Source: Klenkia marina
GTDB lineage: Bacteria; Actinomycetota; Actinomycetes; Mycobacteriales; Geodermatophilaceae
DNA length: 64,000 nucleotides
Reading direction: 5' to 3'
Assembly: GCF_900101025.1 (NCBI RefSeq)
Contig: NZ_FMUH01000003.1
Coordinates: 1-64,000 of the forward strand
The notes beneath the pieces are model-generated. The model saw only the letters and a list, made by a program, of their open reading frames with translations, did not search any database and had not been told where the DNA came from. Numbering within the stretch: the first letter of the stretch is position 1; each line of letters starts with the position of its first letter. Below, in pieces: positions 33,374 through 42,850 of the stretch. Made by a program: the position numbers and the translations under genes.

Positions 33374-33742
33374 ATGGCACAGCTCGACACCGTCATCGCC
33401 TCCCTCCTCGAGATCGAGGGCGCCAACGGCGCCGCGATCGTCGACGCCGACAGCGGCATGGCCCTCGCCGCCGGCGGGAGCCCCGGCTTCGACCTCAACG
33501 TGGCCGCGGCCGGCAACTCCAACGTGGTGCGCGCCAAGCTGCGCACCATCGCCGACCTCGAGCTCGACGACCAGATCGAGGACATCCTCATCACGCTGAA
33601 GGGCCAGTACCACCTGATCAACGTGCTCCAGGGCGCCGGCAACGCCGGCCTGTTCATCTACCTGGTGCTCAACCGCTCCACCGCCAACCTGGCCCTGGCC
33701 CGGCACAAGCTGCGCAGCGTCGCCGGCACCGTCAGCGTCTGA
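33374..33742 (+). CDS. Roadblock/LC7-domain protein
   Basis: A 122-residue protein made of one roadblock/LC7 domain: LDTVIASLLEIEGANGAAIVDADSGMALAAGG, a long amphipathic stretch, then VLQGAGNAGLFIYLVLNRSTANLALARHKL. In actinobacteria such proteins act as regulators of small Ras-like GTPases (MglB-like), often beside a GTPase and histidine kinase genes; none of these is present here. ATG start with AGGAG upstream. It is flanked by the divergent bioY and the convergent ABC ATPase, so it is a solitary copy of unknown partner. Confidence 0.88.
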   Translation: MAQLDTVIASLLEIEGANGAAIVDADSGMALAAGGSPGFDLNVAAAGNSNVVRAKLRTIADLELDDQIEDILITLKGQYHLINVLQGAGNAGLFIYLVLNRSTANLALARHKLRSVAGTVSV

Positions 33743-33773
33743 CGGCCCACCCCCGCCTGGGCGCCCGGGGCGC

Positions 33774-35357
33774 TCAGGCGGGGGTGGCGACGGCGCCGAG
33801 GATGCGCGCCCGGACGTCGGGCAGCGTCATCTCGTGGGTGTCCAGCCACTCCTCGACCCGGCCGTCGGCCACCACCCCGATGCGGTCGCACACGTCGGTC
33901 AGCTCGTCGGGGTCGACCGAGACCACCACGACCGAGCGGCCGTGCGCGGTGACGTCGTCCAGCAGCCGGCGCACCTCGCGCCGCGAGCGCAGGTCCAGGC
34001 CGCGGGTGGGCTCGTGCACCACCACCACGTCGCCCTCGGTCGCGGCCATCCAGCGGGCCAGGGCGAGCTTGTGCTGGTCGCCGCCGGACAGCGCGCCGAA
34101 CACCGTGCGGATGCTGGTGGTGCGCACGTTCATGCGGTGCACCGTGTCGATGACCCCGCGCAGGGTGGCGATCTCGCTGCGCAGGTCCTCCGGGCGGCCC
34201 CACTCCTGGCTGGTGAGGGTGCGGGCGATGGTCTCGCCGGGGTCCATGCCGTAGGCGTCGTCGTCGGGCCGGTAGGCGGCCAGCCGCAGCGGCGCCGAGC
34301 CCGGCTGCGCGGGGACCGGCCGCTCCTGGCCCCGCACGGCGACGCCGTCGCACTGGGCCGGCAGCTCGCCGGTGAGCGCGCCGGCGATCTCCTGCAGCCC
34401 CGAGCGGCGTCGTCCGGTCAGCCCGAGCACCTCGCCGCGGCGCAACCGCAGGTCGATCCCGGCGCTGCTGCCCGGCACGCGCAGGTTGCGGACCTCCAGG
34501 GCGACGTCCGAGGACGGTTCGGGCCGGGTCGTGGTTGCCGGGACGACGACGGCGGGGGAGTCCTCGGGCGCGGGGCGCGCCTGCGGGATGACGACCGGCG
34601 CCGCGCTGCTGGTGCCCCAGGGGAGGGACTGCGGGCGGGCGGCCGGCACCGCGCCGTCGAGGGTGGCCACGGCCAGGCCGGCGGGTTCCAGCGAGGCCGC
34701 CGGGGCGTCGAGGGCGATGCGGCCCTCGCGCAGCACCAGGACCCGGTCGACCACCGCGAGCATCTCGGGCAGCCGGTGGCTGATGTAGAGCACCCCGCGG
34801 CCCTGCGACCGCAGCCGGCGGGCGATGGCGTGCAGGCCCTCCACCTCGCTGGGGGTCAGCGCCGCCGAGACCTCGTCCATGACGACCAGGCGGGTGTCCT
34901 CGGCCAGCACCCTCGCGGCCTCGACGAGGCCGTGCACGAACCGGGGGACGTCGGCCACCAGCTGGTCGGGGTCCAGGTCCAGCCCGACGTCGGCGAGCAC
35001 CGCCCGGGCCCGGGCCCGCACCCGGGAGTCCGGCGCGCCGGCCAGCTCGGTGTCGCGGCAGACGGCGCGGGCGACGGTGAGCTCGGGGTCCAGCCGCACG
35101 AGCTGCTCGACCGCGCCCACGCCCAGGTGCCGGGCGTCGGCGGCCGAGAGCGGCGCGTAGGGGTGCCCGAGCACGGTCATGCGGCCGGCGTCGGGGGCGT
35201 ACCGACCGGCCACCACGTCGCCCAGCGTCGACTTGCCGGCCCCGTTGGCGCCGACGAGCCCGACGACCTCGCCGGCGGCCACCGAGAAGCTGACGTCCTG
35301 CAGCACGCGCCGGGAGCCGTAGGCCTTGGCGAGACCGTCCACCTGCAGCAGGTCCAT
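33774..35357 (-). CDS. Degenerate tandem ABC ATPase (sugar-importer RbsA/MglA type)
   Basis: A 527-residue protein with two ABC domains as in ribose/galactose importers, but with eroded motifs. Domain 1 has a good Walker A (GANGAGKST) and Walker B (VVMDEVSAAL), but the LSGGQ loop reads VPRFVHGLVEA. Domain 2 has GRRRSGLQE in place of Walker A, an intact LSGGDQHKLALARW, and HEPTRGLD where DEPTRG is expected. A Pro/Ala-rich insert of about 60 residues separates the domains. No permease or binding-protein gene is adjacent. It may be a regulator or a remnant of a transporter. GTTGAGTGTTC lies 59 bases upstream of the start. Confidence 0.85.
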   Translation of the reverse strand: MDLLQVDGLAKAYGSRRVLQDVSFSVAAGEVVGLVGANGAGKSTLGDVVAGRYAPDAGRMTVLGHPYAPLSAADARHLGVGAVEQLVRLDPELTVARAVCRDTELAGAPDSRVRARARAVLADVGLDLDPDQLVADVPRFVHGLVEAARVLAEDTRLVVMDEVSAALTPSEVEGLHAIARRLRSQGRGVLYISHRLPEMLAVVDRVLVLREGRIALDAPAASLEPAGLAVATLDGAVPAARPQSLPWGTSSAAPVVIPQARPAPEDSPAVVVPATTTRPEPSSDVALEVRNLRVPGSSAGIDLRLRRGEVLGLTGRRRSGLQEIAGALTGELPAQCDGVAVRGQERPVPAQPGSAPLRLAAYRPDDDAYGMDPGETIARTLTSQEWGRPEDLRSEIATLRGVIDTVHRMNVRTTSIRTVFGALSGGDQHKLALARWMAATEGDVVVVHEPTRGLDLRSRREVRRLLDDVTAHGRSVVVVSVDPDELTDVCDRIGVVADGRVEEWLDTHEMTLPDVRARILGAVATPA

Positions 35358-35448
35358 CGGTGCACAGCCTCCTGGCAGGACCCGGCGAGCCGGCTCCGAC
35401 GTCGTCCCCCGTGACGTTGAGTGTTCGTCCGGATGCTACCCGCGGCGG

Positions 35449-35479
35449 GCGGGGGCGACCCGGTCAGAGCCGCCCCCGC
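35449..35479 (-). terminator. Hairpin terminator after the alpha-glucosidase gene
   Basis: GCGGGGGCG and CGCCCCCGC pair across 13 bases, four bases beyond the stop of the leftward glucosidase gene. Confidence 0.55.
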
Positions 35480-35482
35480 AGG

Positions 35483-37051
35483 TCAGGCCTGCACCCAGAC
35501 CGCGGCGTCGTGGGGGAGGTGCCCGTCGGCCACCCCGGCGCTGGCCAGCAGCACCCGGCCCCCGGGCAGCGGCACCGGTGCCCCGGACAGGTTGAGCAGC
35601 ACCGAGAGCCCGCTGCCGCGGCCGAACGCCAGGCAGCCCTCGGGGGCGGGCAGCCAGGTCAGGTCACCCGAGGCACCGCGGCGCAGCCGCAGTGCCGTCC
35701 GGTACAGCGACAGCATCGAGTCGGGGTCCGCGGCCTGGGCCTGTGCGGTCAGCCCCGCCCAGCCGGTGGGCATGGGCAGCCAGGTCGAGTCGCCGGTGGT
35801 GAACCCGTACGGCGGCTCGGTGCCGCTCCACGGCACCGGGATCCGGCACGCGTCGCGCCCGCGCTCGGTGCCGCCCGACCGCGTCCAGACCGGGTCGGTG
35901 AGGGCCTCGTCGGGCAGGTCGACGTCGGGCATCCCCAGTTCATCGCCGTTGTAGACGAAGGCCATGCCCGGCAGGGCGAGCTGCAGCAGGGCCGCGGCCC
36001 GGGCGCGACGGGTGCCCAGCTCGCCGTCGCCGTAGCGCGTGACGTGCCGCGGGCGGTCGTGGTTGGACAGCACCCAGCAGGCGGGCGCGGGGGTGGCGGC
36101 CACGGCGTCGAGGGAGTCGACGACGGCGGCCCGCAGCGACTCGAGCTCCCAGTCGGCGGTGAGCAGCCGGAAGTTGAAGGCCGAGTGCAGCTCGTCGGGG
36201 CGCAGGTAGCGGGCCAGCCGCTCCTCGCTGGAGACCCAGACCTCGCCGACGGTCATGGTCGCGGGGTAGGCGTCCATGACCCGCCGCACCAGGCGGTGGA
36301 TGTCGTGCACGCCGTCCTGGTCCAGCCTCGGGTCGTCGGGGCCGTGGTCGTCGAACAGGCCCGTCTCCTCGTCGAAGTCGACGTCGGGGAGCCCGGGTGC
36401 CTTCGCCATGCCGTGCGCGACGTCGATGCGGAACCCGTCGACACCGCGGTCCAGCCAGAAGCGCAGGGTCTCCTCGAGGTCGGCCAGCACCTCGGGGTGG
36501 GTGAAGTCCAGGTCGGGCTGCTCGGGGGCGAACAGGTGCAGGTACCACTGGCCGTCGGGCACCCGGGTCCACGCCGGCCCGCCGAAGATCGAGGGCCAGT
36601 TGTTCGGCGGCTCGGCGCCGTCGGGCCCCTTCCCGTCGCGGAAGACGTAGCGGGCCCGCTCGGGCGACCCGGGGCCGGCGGCCAGGGCGGCGACGAACCA
36701 GTCGCGCTGGTCGGACGTGTGGTTGGGCACCAGGTCGATCGTCACCTTGATCCCCAGCGCGTGCGCCTCGGCCAGCACGGCGTCGAACGCGGCGAGGTCG
36801 CCGAAGACCGGCTCGACGTCGCGGGGGTCGGCGACGTCGTAGCCGTGGTCGGCCATCGGGGAGGGGAAGAACGGGTTGATCCAGAGCGCGTCGACGCCGA
36901 GCTCGGCCAGCTCCGGCAGCCGTGCCCGCAGGCCGGCCAGGTCGCCCACGCCGTCGTCGCCGCCGTCGGCGAACGAGCGGATGTAGACCTGGTAGAACAC
37001 CGCGTCCCGCCACCAGTCGGTGGGCGCGGGCGCGGTCGGGGTGCTGGTCAC
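35483..37051 (-). CDS. Alpha-glucosidase / oligo-1,6-glucosidase, GH13
   Basis: A 522-residue cytoplasmic GH13 enzyme. Region I is DLVPNHTSD, region II GFRIDVAHG (nucleophile Asp), region III TVGEVWVS (acid Glu), region IV LSNHDRPR (Asp). The N-terminal WWRDAVFYQVYIRSFADG is the family signature, and a short beta domain ends the protein. It releases glucose from the non-reducing end of alpha-glucosides such as maltose, isomaltose or sucrose. I prefer the GTG at 37051 (VTSTPTAPAP, GGAG upstream) to the ATG-type start at 37081. A single gene with no transporter beside it apart from the degenerate ABC ATPase. Confidence 0.93.
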   Translation of the reverse strand: MTSTPTAPAPTDWWRDAVFYQVYIRSFADGGDDGVGDLAGLRARLPELAELGVDALWINPFFPSPMADHGYDVADPRDVEPVFGDLAAFDAVLAEAHALGIKVTIDLVPNHTSDQRDWFVAALAAGPGSPERARYVFRDGKGPDGAEPPNNWPSIFGGPAWTRVPDGQWYLHLFAPEQPDLDFTHPEVLADLEETLRFWLDRGVDGFRIDVAHGMAKAPGLPDVDFDEETGLFDDHGPDDPRLDQDGVHDIHRLVRRVMDAYPATMTVGEVWVSSEERLARYLRPDELHSAFNFRLLTADWELESLRAAVVDSLDAVAATPAPACWVLSNHDRPRHVTRYGDGELGTRRARAAALLQLALPGMAFVYNGDELGMPDVDLPDEALTDPVWTRSGGTERGRDACRIPVPWSGTEPPYGFTTGDSTWLPMPTGWAGLTAQAQAADPDSMLSLYRTALRLRRGASGDLTWLPAPEGCLAFGRGSGLSVLLNLSGAPVPLPGGRVLLASAGVADGHLPHDAAVWVQA

Positions 37052-37105
37052 GGGGTGCTCCAGGGGATCGGGGAGGGGCACGCCGACGACGCTGTCAGCG
37101 AGGGG

Positions 37106-37522
37106 TCAGGGGGTGGGGCCGTCGGGCCGGTTCTGCATGCTGTGGGCGGCCATGGTCAGGTAGCCCCAGAGGGTGGCGTCCTGCTCGGGGGTCAGGCCCA
37201 GCGAGTCGACGGCGGCGCGCATGTGGTGCAGCCAGGCGTCGCGCTCGGCCGCGCCGATGGCGAAGGGCGCGTGCCGCATGCGCAGGCGGGGGTGGCCGCG
37301 GTTCTCCGAGTACGTGGTGGGCCCGCCCCAGTACTGCTCGAGGAACCCGCGCAGCCGCTCCTCGGCGCCGTCCCAGTCGTCCTGCGGGTACAGCGGGGCC
37401 AGCACGGGGTCGGTGCGCACCCCGGCGTAGAAGTGCGCGACCAGGGCGTGGAAGGTGGGGGCGCCCCCGACCTCGGCGTAGAACGTGCGTGCCGAGGGCA
37501 GGGGGCGGCTCGACTCGCTCAT
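37106..37522 (-). CDS. Group II truncated haemoglobin (GlbO-like)
   Basis: A 138-residue 2-on-2 globin. Tyr B10 is in HFYAGVR (Y32), the proximal His F8 in RMRHAPF (H84), and Trp G8 in [24 protein letters not shown] is the group II signature. It binds oxygen with high affinity, probably for redox or peroxide chemistry. Its ATG overlaps the stop of the MFS gene (ATGA), so it is translated after it from the same message. Confidence 0.94.
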   Translation of the reverse strand: MSESSRPLPSARTFYAEVGGAPTFHALVAHFYAGVRTDPVLAPLYPQDDWDGAEERLRGFLEQYWGGPTTYSENRGHPRLRMRHAPFAIGAAERDAWLHHMRAAVDSLGLTPEQDATLWGYLTMAAHSMQNRPDGPTP

Positions 37523-38751
37523 GTCCCCGATGGTCCCGCAAGCGCCGGGACGGCGGGCGGTCGGGTGCGCAGCAGTGCCATGAGCGGGACGACGACCAGC
37601 GGCAGCCCGACCAGTCCGGTGAGCGCGACGACGTCGGTCGGCGTCAGCAGCACGGCACCCGCACCGGCGGCGAGGGCCCCCAGGCCCTGGACGGCGGACA
37701 GCCCGGCGATCGCCACGCCGAAGGCCCGGCCGCGCACCGCGGGCGGCACCGCCTGCACGAAGGCCACGTTGAGCGGGATCATCCAGGCGCTGCCGACCCC
37801 GCAGACGGCCAGCAGCACCACGAACACGGGCGCGGCGGCCGGCTCGGGCAGCAGCCGCACGGCCAGCCCGGCCAGGGCCAGTGCGCCGACCGACAGCACC
37901 ACGAGCGGACCGACGAGGCGTTCGCGCAGCCGCGGCGGGCAGAACCGCCCGACCACCACACCGCCCAGCACCGCCCCGGCCGGCTGAGCGGCCAGCACCA
38001 CCCCGACCAGGGTCTGGTCACCGGCGAGCTGGTCGGACAGCGCGGGCGCGATGCCCTCGTGCGCGTTGACCACCAGCATCCCCACCCACAGCAGGCCCAC
38101 GATGGCCAGCAGGCGGGGGCGGGTCAGCACCAGCCGCACCCCGGCGAGGACGTCGGCCCACGCCGAGCCGGCTCCCTCGTCGTCCCGGTCGGGCACCGGT
38201 TCGGGGTCGAGCCCGAGCACCAGCCACAGCCCCGCGAGGGCGAAGGTGGTCGCGTTCAGCAGCAGCCCCAGCGACGGCGAGAGCGCGGTGACCAGCACCC
38301 CGCCCAGCAGGAAGCCGACCACCTGGGCCAGCTGCTGGACGATCCCGGCCAGGGAGGTGGCCACGGCGTAGCGGTCGCCGTCGAGCACGTCGGCGGTCAA
38401 CGCCGAGCGGGCGGCCTCGTACGGCGGCCCGGCGACCGACACCAGCAGGAGCAGCACCAGCAGCGCGGGCAGCGGCATGCCGGGCACCGCCATCGTGGCG
38501 ACCAGCGCCGCCCGGGCCAGGTCGCCGACGACCATCACGCGTTGGCGGGGGAAGCGGTCGGCCAGCGTGGCCAGCAGCGGGCCGCCGACCACCCAGGGCA
38601 GGTAGCTGACGGCGAAGGTGAGCGCGCTCAGCAGCGGCGACCCGGTGCGCTCGTAGACGAGCACGGTGAGGGCGAGCTTGGCCAGCATGTCGCCGACCGA
38701 GGTCAGCACGTAGGAGCCGAACAGCGGCCGGAAGCCCGCCACCGCGAACAC
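37519..38751 (-). CDS. MFS transporter (enterobactin exporter/EntS-like group)
   Basis: About 410 residues with twelve predicted membrane helices. The loop after helix 2 reads [22 protein letters not shown], the usual MFS motif A, and [23 protein letters not shown] is typical of the DHA-like drug or siderophore exporters. Substrate is unknown. The exact start is uncertain: the frame has no ATG near the expected N-terminus, so I give the GTG of [11 protein letters not shown], and a few more residues upstream may belong. It follows mscS by about 50 bp and overlaps glbO by 4 bp. Confidence 0.85.
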   Translation of the reverse strand: MFAVAGFRPLFGSYVLTSVGDMLAKLALTVLVYERTGSPLLSALTFAVSYLPWVVGGPLLATLADRFPRQRVMVVGDLARAALVATMAVPGMPLPALLVLLLLVSVAGPPYEAARSALTADVLDGDRYAVATSLAGIVQQLAQVVGFLLGGVLVTALSPSLGLLLNATTFALAGLWLVLGLDPEPVPDRDDEGAGSAWADVLAGVRLVLTRPRLLAIVGLLWVGMLVVNAHEGIAPALSDQLAGDQTLVGVVLAAQPAGAVLGGVVVGRFCPPRLRERLVGPLVVLSVGALALAGLAVRLLPEPAAAPVFVVLLAVCGVGSAWMIPLNVAFVQAVPPAVRGRAFGVAIAGLSAVQGLGALAAGAGAVLLTPTDVVALTGLVGLPLVVVPLMALLRTRPPAVPALAGPSGT

Positions 38752-38804
38752 CGAGCGGTAGGTCGCCGGGCGGTCGGCGCGGACCTCCTCCGGCGCGCGG
38801 TGGC

Positions 38805-39812
38805 TCAGGTCGGACCCGCCGTGGTGGGGGCCAGGGTCACCGGGATCCGGATGCCCTCGGCGGCGAATCGCTCCTGCAGGCGCAGCCGCAGCTCGCGGCC
38901 CACCCGCCACTGGTCGGCGTTGGTGGTGCGCACCTGCAGGCGCATGACGATGGCCTGCGGGGTGATCGACTCCACGCCCAGCGACTCGGGCTCGCCCAGG
39001 ATGACCTCGGCCCACTCCTGCTCGGCGTAGACGGCGTCCCCGACCTCCTGCATGACCTCGCGGCAGCGCTCGAGATCGGTGTCGTGGGTGACCGGCATGT
39101 CGATGACCACCTGGGCGTAGCCCTGGCTCTTGTTGCCCACGCGCAGCACCTCGCCGTTGCGGGCGTACCAGACCACGCCGTTGACGTCGCGCAGCCGTGT
39201 GATGCGCAGCCCGACGGCCTCCACGGTGCCGCTGGCCTCGCCCAGGTCGACGACGTCGCCGACCCCGTACTGGTCCTCGAGGATGATGCCGATCCCGGCG
39301 ATGAAGTCCTTGATCAGGTTCTGCGCGCCGAAGCCCAGCGCCACGCCGACCACCCCGGCCGAGGCGACGATCGGGGCCAGGTTGATGCCCAGCTCGCCGA
39401 GCACCATCACCACGGCGATGAAGAAGACGACGATCGAGGCGAAGCTGCGCAGCACCGACCCGATGGCCTCGGCCCGCTGGGTGCGCCGGGCGGCCACCTG
39501 CTCGACCACCTGCTGGTGGTCCACGCCCTTGGCCCGGCGCGGCTTGAGGATGGTGGGCACCTGGCCGGTGGCCGTGCGCTCGGTCAACCGGCGGATGCCC
39601 CGGTTGATCACCGCCCGGGCAAGGACGGCGATGACCACGATCAGCAGGATCCGCAGCGGGGTCGCGATCAGCGCCTGGGCGTTGGCGGCCAGCCAGTCCA
39701 GGCCGAACCAGCGGTAGACCTGTGCGCACAGGGACGACGGGTCGTCGGTCACGCAGTCGGGCACCACGGCGTCGGACGCCGCGGCGGTGACGGACAGTGC
39801 AGTGCTCATCAC
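38805..39812 (-). CDS. Small-conductance mechanosensitive channel, MscS family
   Basis: A 335-residue channel. Three to four membrane helices end in the pore helix ASAGVVGVALGFGAQNLIKDFIAGIGIILEDQ, with the alternating Gly/Ala packing of MscS TM3a. The beta domain follows (YGVGDVVDLGEASGTVEAVGLRITRLRDVNG) and a C-terminal alpha/beta domain ends the protein. It releases solutes on hypo-osmotic shock. The start is GTG or the adjacent ATG (MSTALSVTA). First gene of the leftward mscS-MFS-glbO run. Confidence 0.93.
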   Translation of the reverse strand: MMSTALSVTAAASDAVVPDCVTDDPSSLCAQVYRWFGLDWLAANAQALIATPLRILLIVVIAVLARAVINRGIRRLTERTATGQVPTILKPRRAKGVDHQQVVEQVAARRTQRAEAIGSVLRSFASIVVFFIAVVMVLGELGINLAPIVASAGVVGVALGFGAQNLIKDFIAGIGIILEDQYGVGDVVDLGEASGTVEAVGLRITRLRDVNGVVWYARNGEVLRVGNKSQGYAQVVIDMPVTHDTDLERCREVMQEVGDAVYAEQEWAEVILGEPESLGVESITPQAIVMRLQVRTTNADQWRVGRELRLRLQERFAAEGIRIPVTLAPTTAGPT

Positions 39813-39869
39813 GGTGGGAGTCTCCCAGGTGGCTCGAGAGCGGGGGGCAGGGCCGCCGACGGGCGCCGC

Positions 39870-42038
39870 TCAGCCGGCGGGTGTCTCGACGGACAACCCG
39901 GTGGCGGCGGCCAGGAAGGCCAGCTGGTCGGCGGCCAGCTCCACCGTACGGCTCACCGCCCGGGCGCCGTGGCCCACCGCCACCTCCCGCCGCAGCACCA
40001 CCGGGGCGCCCGAGGACGTCGCGTGCTGCAGGGCCGCGGCCAGCTTGCGGGCGTGCAGCGGGTCGACCCGGGTGTCGGACTCGAAGGTCGTGAACAGCAC
40101 CGCCGGGTAGGCCGTGCCCTCGACCACGTGGTGGTAGGGCGAGTAGCCCAGCAGCCAGCCCAGCTCCTCGGGGTCGGCGGCCGTGCCGTACTCGTCGTTC
40201 CACGTGCGGCCCAGGCCGAACAGCTCGTACCGGACCATGTCCAGCAGCGGCGCGCTGCAGACCACCGCGGCGGCGAGGTCGGGGCGCTGGGTGGTCGTCG
40301 TCCCCACCAGCAGGCCGCCGTTGGATCCCCCGAACACCCCGAGCTGGTCGTGCGTCGTCCAGCCCTGGGCCACGAGGTGCTCACCGGCTGCGGCGAAGTC
40401 GTCGAACACGTTCTGCTTGCGCTCGCGCATGCCGGCGCGGTGCCACTCCTCGCCGTGCTCGGAACCACCGCGCAGGTTCGCCACGGCCCACACGCCGCCC
40501 GCGGCCACCCAGGCCAGCGTCTGCGCGCTGTAGGCGGGCGTCAGGGAGACGTTGAACCCGCCGTAGCCGTAGAGCACGGCCGGCCGCGGCCGGTCGGGCG
40601 CACCGGCCTGCGCGACGACGAACAGGTGCACGGGGGTGCCGTCGGCGGAGGTCGCGTGCGTCTCGGTGACCACGACGTCGGGGACGTCGCCGGCCACCGG
40701 GGCCCGCTCGGCGTCGACCAGGACGGCGGGGTCGGTGGCGTCCCAGCGCAGCACCGAGGGCGGGGTCGCGTGGTCGGTGAACCCGACCCAGGCGGTCGTG
40801 CCGCCCTCGGGCGGGGCGCTGACCCCGGCGATCGACCCCGGTGGGACGGCGACGTCGGTGCGCCGGCCCGTGCCGTCGGCGGCCCACAGCGACAGCCGGT
40901 CGGTGGCGTCCACGGCGTGCACGGCGAGCACCTGCAGGGTCCCGTCGGCACCGTCGACCAGCGCGACGTCGGAGAGCACCGCGGCCCCGGCTTCGGGCAC
41001 CACCTCGGTCCAGGCGGCCGGCTCCCAGGTCGTCGGGTCGGTCGGGTCGGCGACGGCCAGGCGCCCGCGCGGGGCGTCCCGGTCGGTGAACAGCCACAGG
41101 CGGCCGTCGCGGGCCACCCACGCCGAGGTCTGCGCGTCGACGCCGGTCTGCAGCGGGCGCAGCACGCCGTCGCCGTGCAGGTCGGCCAGCCACACGTCGT
41201 CCCGGGGGGCGGTGCCGGCCGAGGCCGACACGACCAGCCAGCGACCGTCCGACGACGTCCGGACGCCGTAGTAGTTGGTGGGGTCCAGCCCCTCGCCGTG
41301 CACCAGGACGTCGGACGACGGGTCGGCGCCCACCCGGTGGCGGTAGACCCGGCGGTGGAACTGCTCCTCGCCGGCCGGCACCTGGTCCGGGGCCAACCGG
41401 CGCACGTAGAACAGCTCCTCGCCACCGGGCAGCCAGGCGACGGGGGAGTAGCGGCAACGGTCGACCGGGCCGTCGAGCAGCTCACCGGTGGCGACGTCGA
41501 GCACGTGCAGCAGCGACTCCTCGTCACCGCCGACGGACACCTGGTAGGCCAGCCGGGTGCCCTCCCAGGACGGGGACCACGCGTCGAGGGTCGTGGTGCC
41601 GGCCGCGTCCAGGGCCATCGGGTCGACCAGCACGCGCTGGGTGCCCACCGCCTCGCGCACCCGCAGCACCGCGTGCTCCTGGCCGGGGTCGCGCCGGGTG
41701 GAGAACGCCCGGCCGGCCCGCCACACCGGGATGCCCACCGCGCCCGAGCGGACCAGCCCGCGCAGCCGCGCCGCGAACGCCTCCCGGGCCGGGAGCCCGG
41801 ACAGCACCTGGGTCGCGTGGGCGTCCTGCGTCGCCACCCACGCCTGCGTGCGCGGGTCGGCGACGTCCTCCAGCCAGCGGTAGGGGTCCGCGACGCGGTG
41901 GCCGTGCAGGTCCTCGACGAGGTCGAGGCGCGGGGCGAGGGCGGGATCGGGGCGCAGGGCCGTGTCGCCGGCGGGATCGGGGCGCAGGGCCGTGTGGCCG
42001 GCGGGATCGGGGGCGCTGCTGGGGGCGGTGCTCACCAC
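39870..42038 (-). CDS. Prolyl oligopeptidase family serine peptidase (S9A)
   Basis: A 722-residue enzyme with an N-terminal seven-bladed propeller (about 90-430) and a C-terminal alpha/beta hydrolase. The triad is Ser in GVFGGSNGGLLVG, Asp in TFESDTRVDP and His in AVGHGARAV; the propeller leader DPYRWLEDVADPRTQAWV is diagnostic. It cleaves short peptides after proline or related residues. No signal peptide is seen. The start is GTG (VVSTAPSSAPD); no Shine-Dalgarno is visible. The first 25 residues contain a duplicated 10-residue unit encoded by a 30-bp tandem repeat. Confidence 0.92.
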   Translation of the reverse strand: MVSTAPSSAPDPAGHTALRPDPAGDTALRPDPALAPRLDLVEDLHGHRVADPYRWLEDVADPRTQAWVATQDAHATQVLSGLPAREAFAARLRGLVRSGAVGIPVWRAGRAFSTRRDPGQEHAVLRVREAVGTQRVLVDPMALDAAGTTTLDAWSPSWEGTRLAYQVSVGGDEESLLHVLDVATGELLDGPVDRCRYSPVAWLPGGEELFYVRRLAPDQVPAGEEQFHRRVYRHRVGADPSSDVLVHGEGLDPTNYYGVRTSSDGRWLVVSASAGTAPRDDVWLADLHGDGVLRPLQTGVDAQTSAWVARDGRLWLFTDRDAPRGRLAVADPTDPTTWEPAAWTEVVPEAGAAVLSDVALVDGADGTLQVLAVHAVDATDRLSLWAADGTGRRTDVAVPPGSIAGVSAPPEGGTTAWVGFTDHATPPSVLRWDATDPAVLVDAERAPVAGDVPDVVVTETHATSADGTPVHLFVVAQAGAPDRPRPAVLYGYGGFNVSLTPAYSAQTLAWVAAGGVWAVANLRGGSEHGEEWHRAGMRERKQNVFDDFAAAGEHLVAQGWTTHDQLGVFGGSNGGLLVGTTTTQRPDLAAAVVCSAPLLDMVRYELFGLGRTWNDEYGTAADPEELGWLLGYSPYHHVVEGTAYPAVLFTTFESDTRVDPLHARKLAAALQHATSSGAPVVLRREVAVGHGARAVSRTVELAADQLAFLAAATGLSVETPAG
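41941..42011. repeat. 30-bp tandem repeat, 2.3 copies, in the prolyl oligopeptidase 5' end
   Basis: The unit begins GCGGGATCGGGGCGCAGGGC and recurs at 41941, 41971 and (partial) 42001, with one base change between the first two. It is in frame, so copy-number changes alter the peptidase N-terminus without breaking the frame. Confidence 0.9.
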
Positions 42039-42241
42039 CGGACCGTAACGGGGAGGAAGGAAAGCGTTTGCCCACAGCCCGCCGATCGGGGGCAGTATGG
42101 GGGTGCCCGTGGGTCGCAGCACCCCGGCGGTCCGGGGCGCTACGGAGGTGCCCCGTGCCGCTCACCGCACTCGGGTCGACCGCCGCGGGCCCGCCGGGCC
42201 GGCCGCGCGACCCCCGCCCCGATCCGCGCCGTGCCCCGGCG

Positions 42242-42760
42242 ATGCCCGCCGCCACCATCGCGGCCACCCTGCTGCTCAATGCGACGTACGAGCCGCTGGG
42301 CGTGGTGTCCAGCCGGCGGGCCATCGTGCTGGTGCTCGCCGGCAAGGCCGAACCGGTCGACGTGTCCGACGCGCTGTGCCGGGCCGAGCTGGTGGCGCTG
42401 CCGGTCCCGGTGGTCGTGCGGCTGACCCGCTACGTCCGGGTGCCCTACCCGGCGCAGGTCCCGCTCTCGCGGCGGGCGGTGTTCACCCGCGACGGCTCCA
42501 CGTGCGTGTACTGCGGGGCGCCGGCCACGAGCATCGACCACGTGTGGCCGCGCAGCCGGGGCGGCACCCACACCTGGGACAACGTGGTGGCCGCCTGCCG
42601 GCGGTGCAACCACACCAAGGCCGACCGTTCGCTCGCCGAGCTGGGCTGGACGCTTCCCCAGCCGCCGCGGGCGCCGTCCGGGTCGGCCTGGCGGATGCTC
42701 GGTCACCGCGCCGTCGACCCCCGCTGGCGCACCTGGCTCGGCCTCCCCGACGCCGCCTGA
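42242..42760 (+). CDS. HNH endonuclease-domain protein
   Basis: A 172-residue protein. An N-terminal domain (about 1-75, TLLLNATYEPLGVVSSRRAIVLVLAGKAE) precedes a zinc-bound HNH module: TCVYCGAPATSIDHVWPRSRGGTHTWDNVVAACRRCNHTKADR, with two C-x2-C pairs and the catalytic His in IDHV. This protein type is near-universal in actinobacteria and chromosomal, not a mobile homing enzyme. Its function is unknown, and nucleic-acid cleavage or repair is expected. I chose the ATG giving MPAATIAATL. The 200 bp upstream hold no other gene. Confidence 0.9.
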   Translation: MPAATIAATLLLNATYEPLGVVSSRRAIVLVLAGKAEPVDVSDALCRAELVALPVPVVVRLTRYVRVPYPAQVPLSRRAVFTRDGSTCVYCGAPATSIDHVWPRSRGGTHTWDNVVAACRRCNHTKADRSLAELGWTLPQPPRAPSGSAWRMLGHRAVDPRWRTWLGLPDAA

Positions 42761-42850
42761 CGTCCGGGAGCGTCCGCGGCCTCACCCGCGCCGGCGCGCA
42801 CCCAGGTGCCGGTGCGCCGTCGTGCGTCGCGGGACCCTCCGACGGGGCCG

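Noticed and set aside
31724-33706. A 660-residue fusion of EcfA with an upstream protein
   Set aside because: The upstream part is out of frame with bioY and the roadblock gene, and a GTG overlapping the bioY stop gives a normal-length ATPase.
42242-42760. HNH gene as a homing or mobile endonuclease
   Set aside because: It has no repeats or recombinase beside it and matches the widespread chromosomal actinobacterial HNH protein type.
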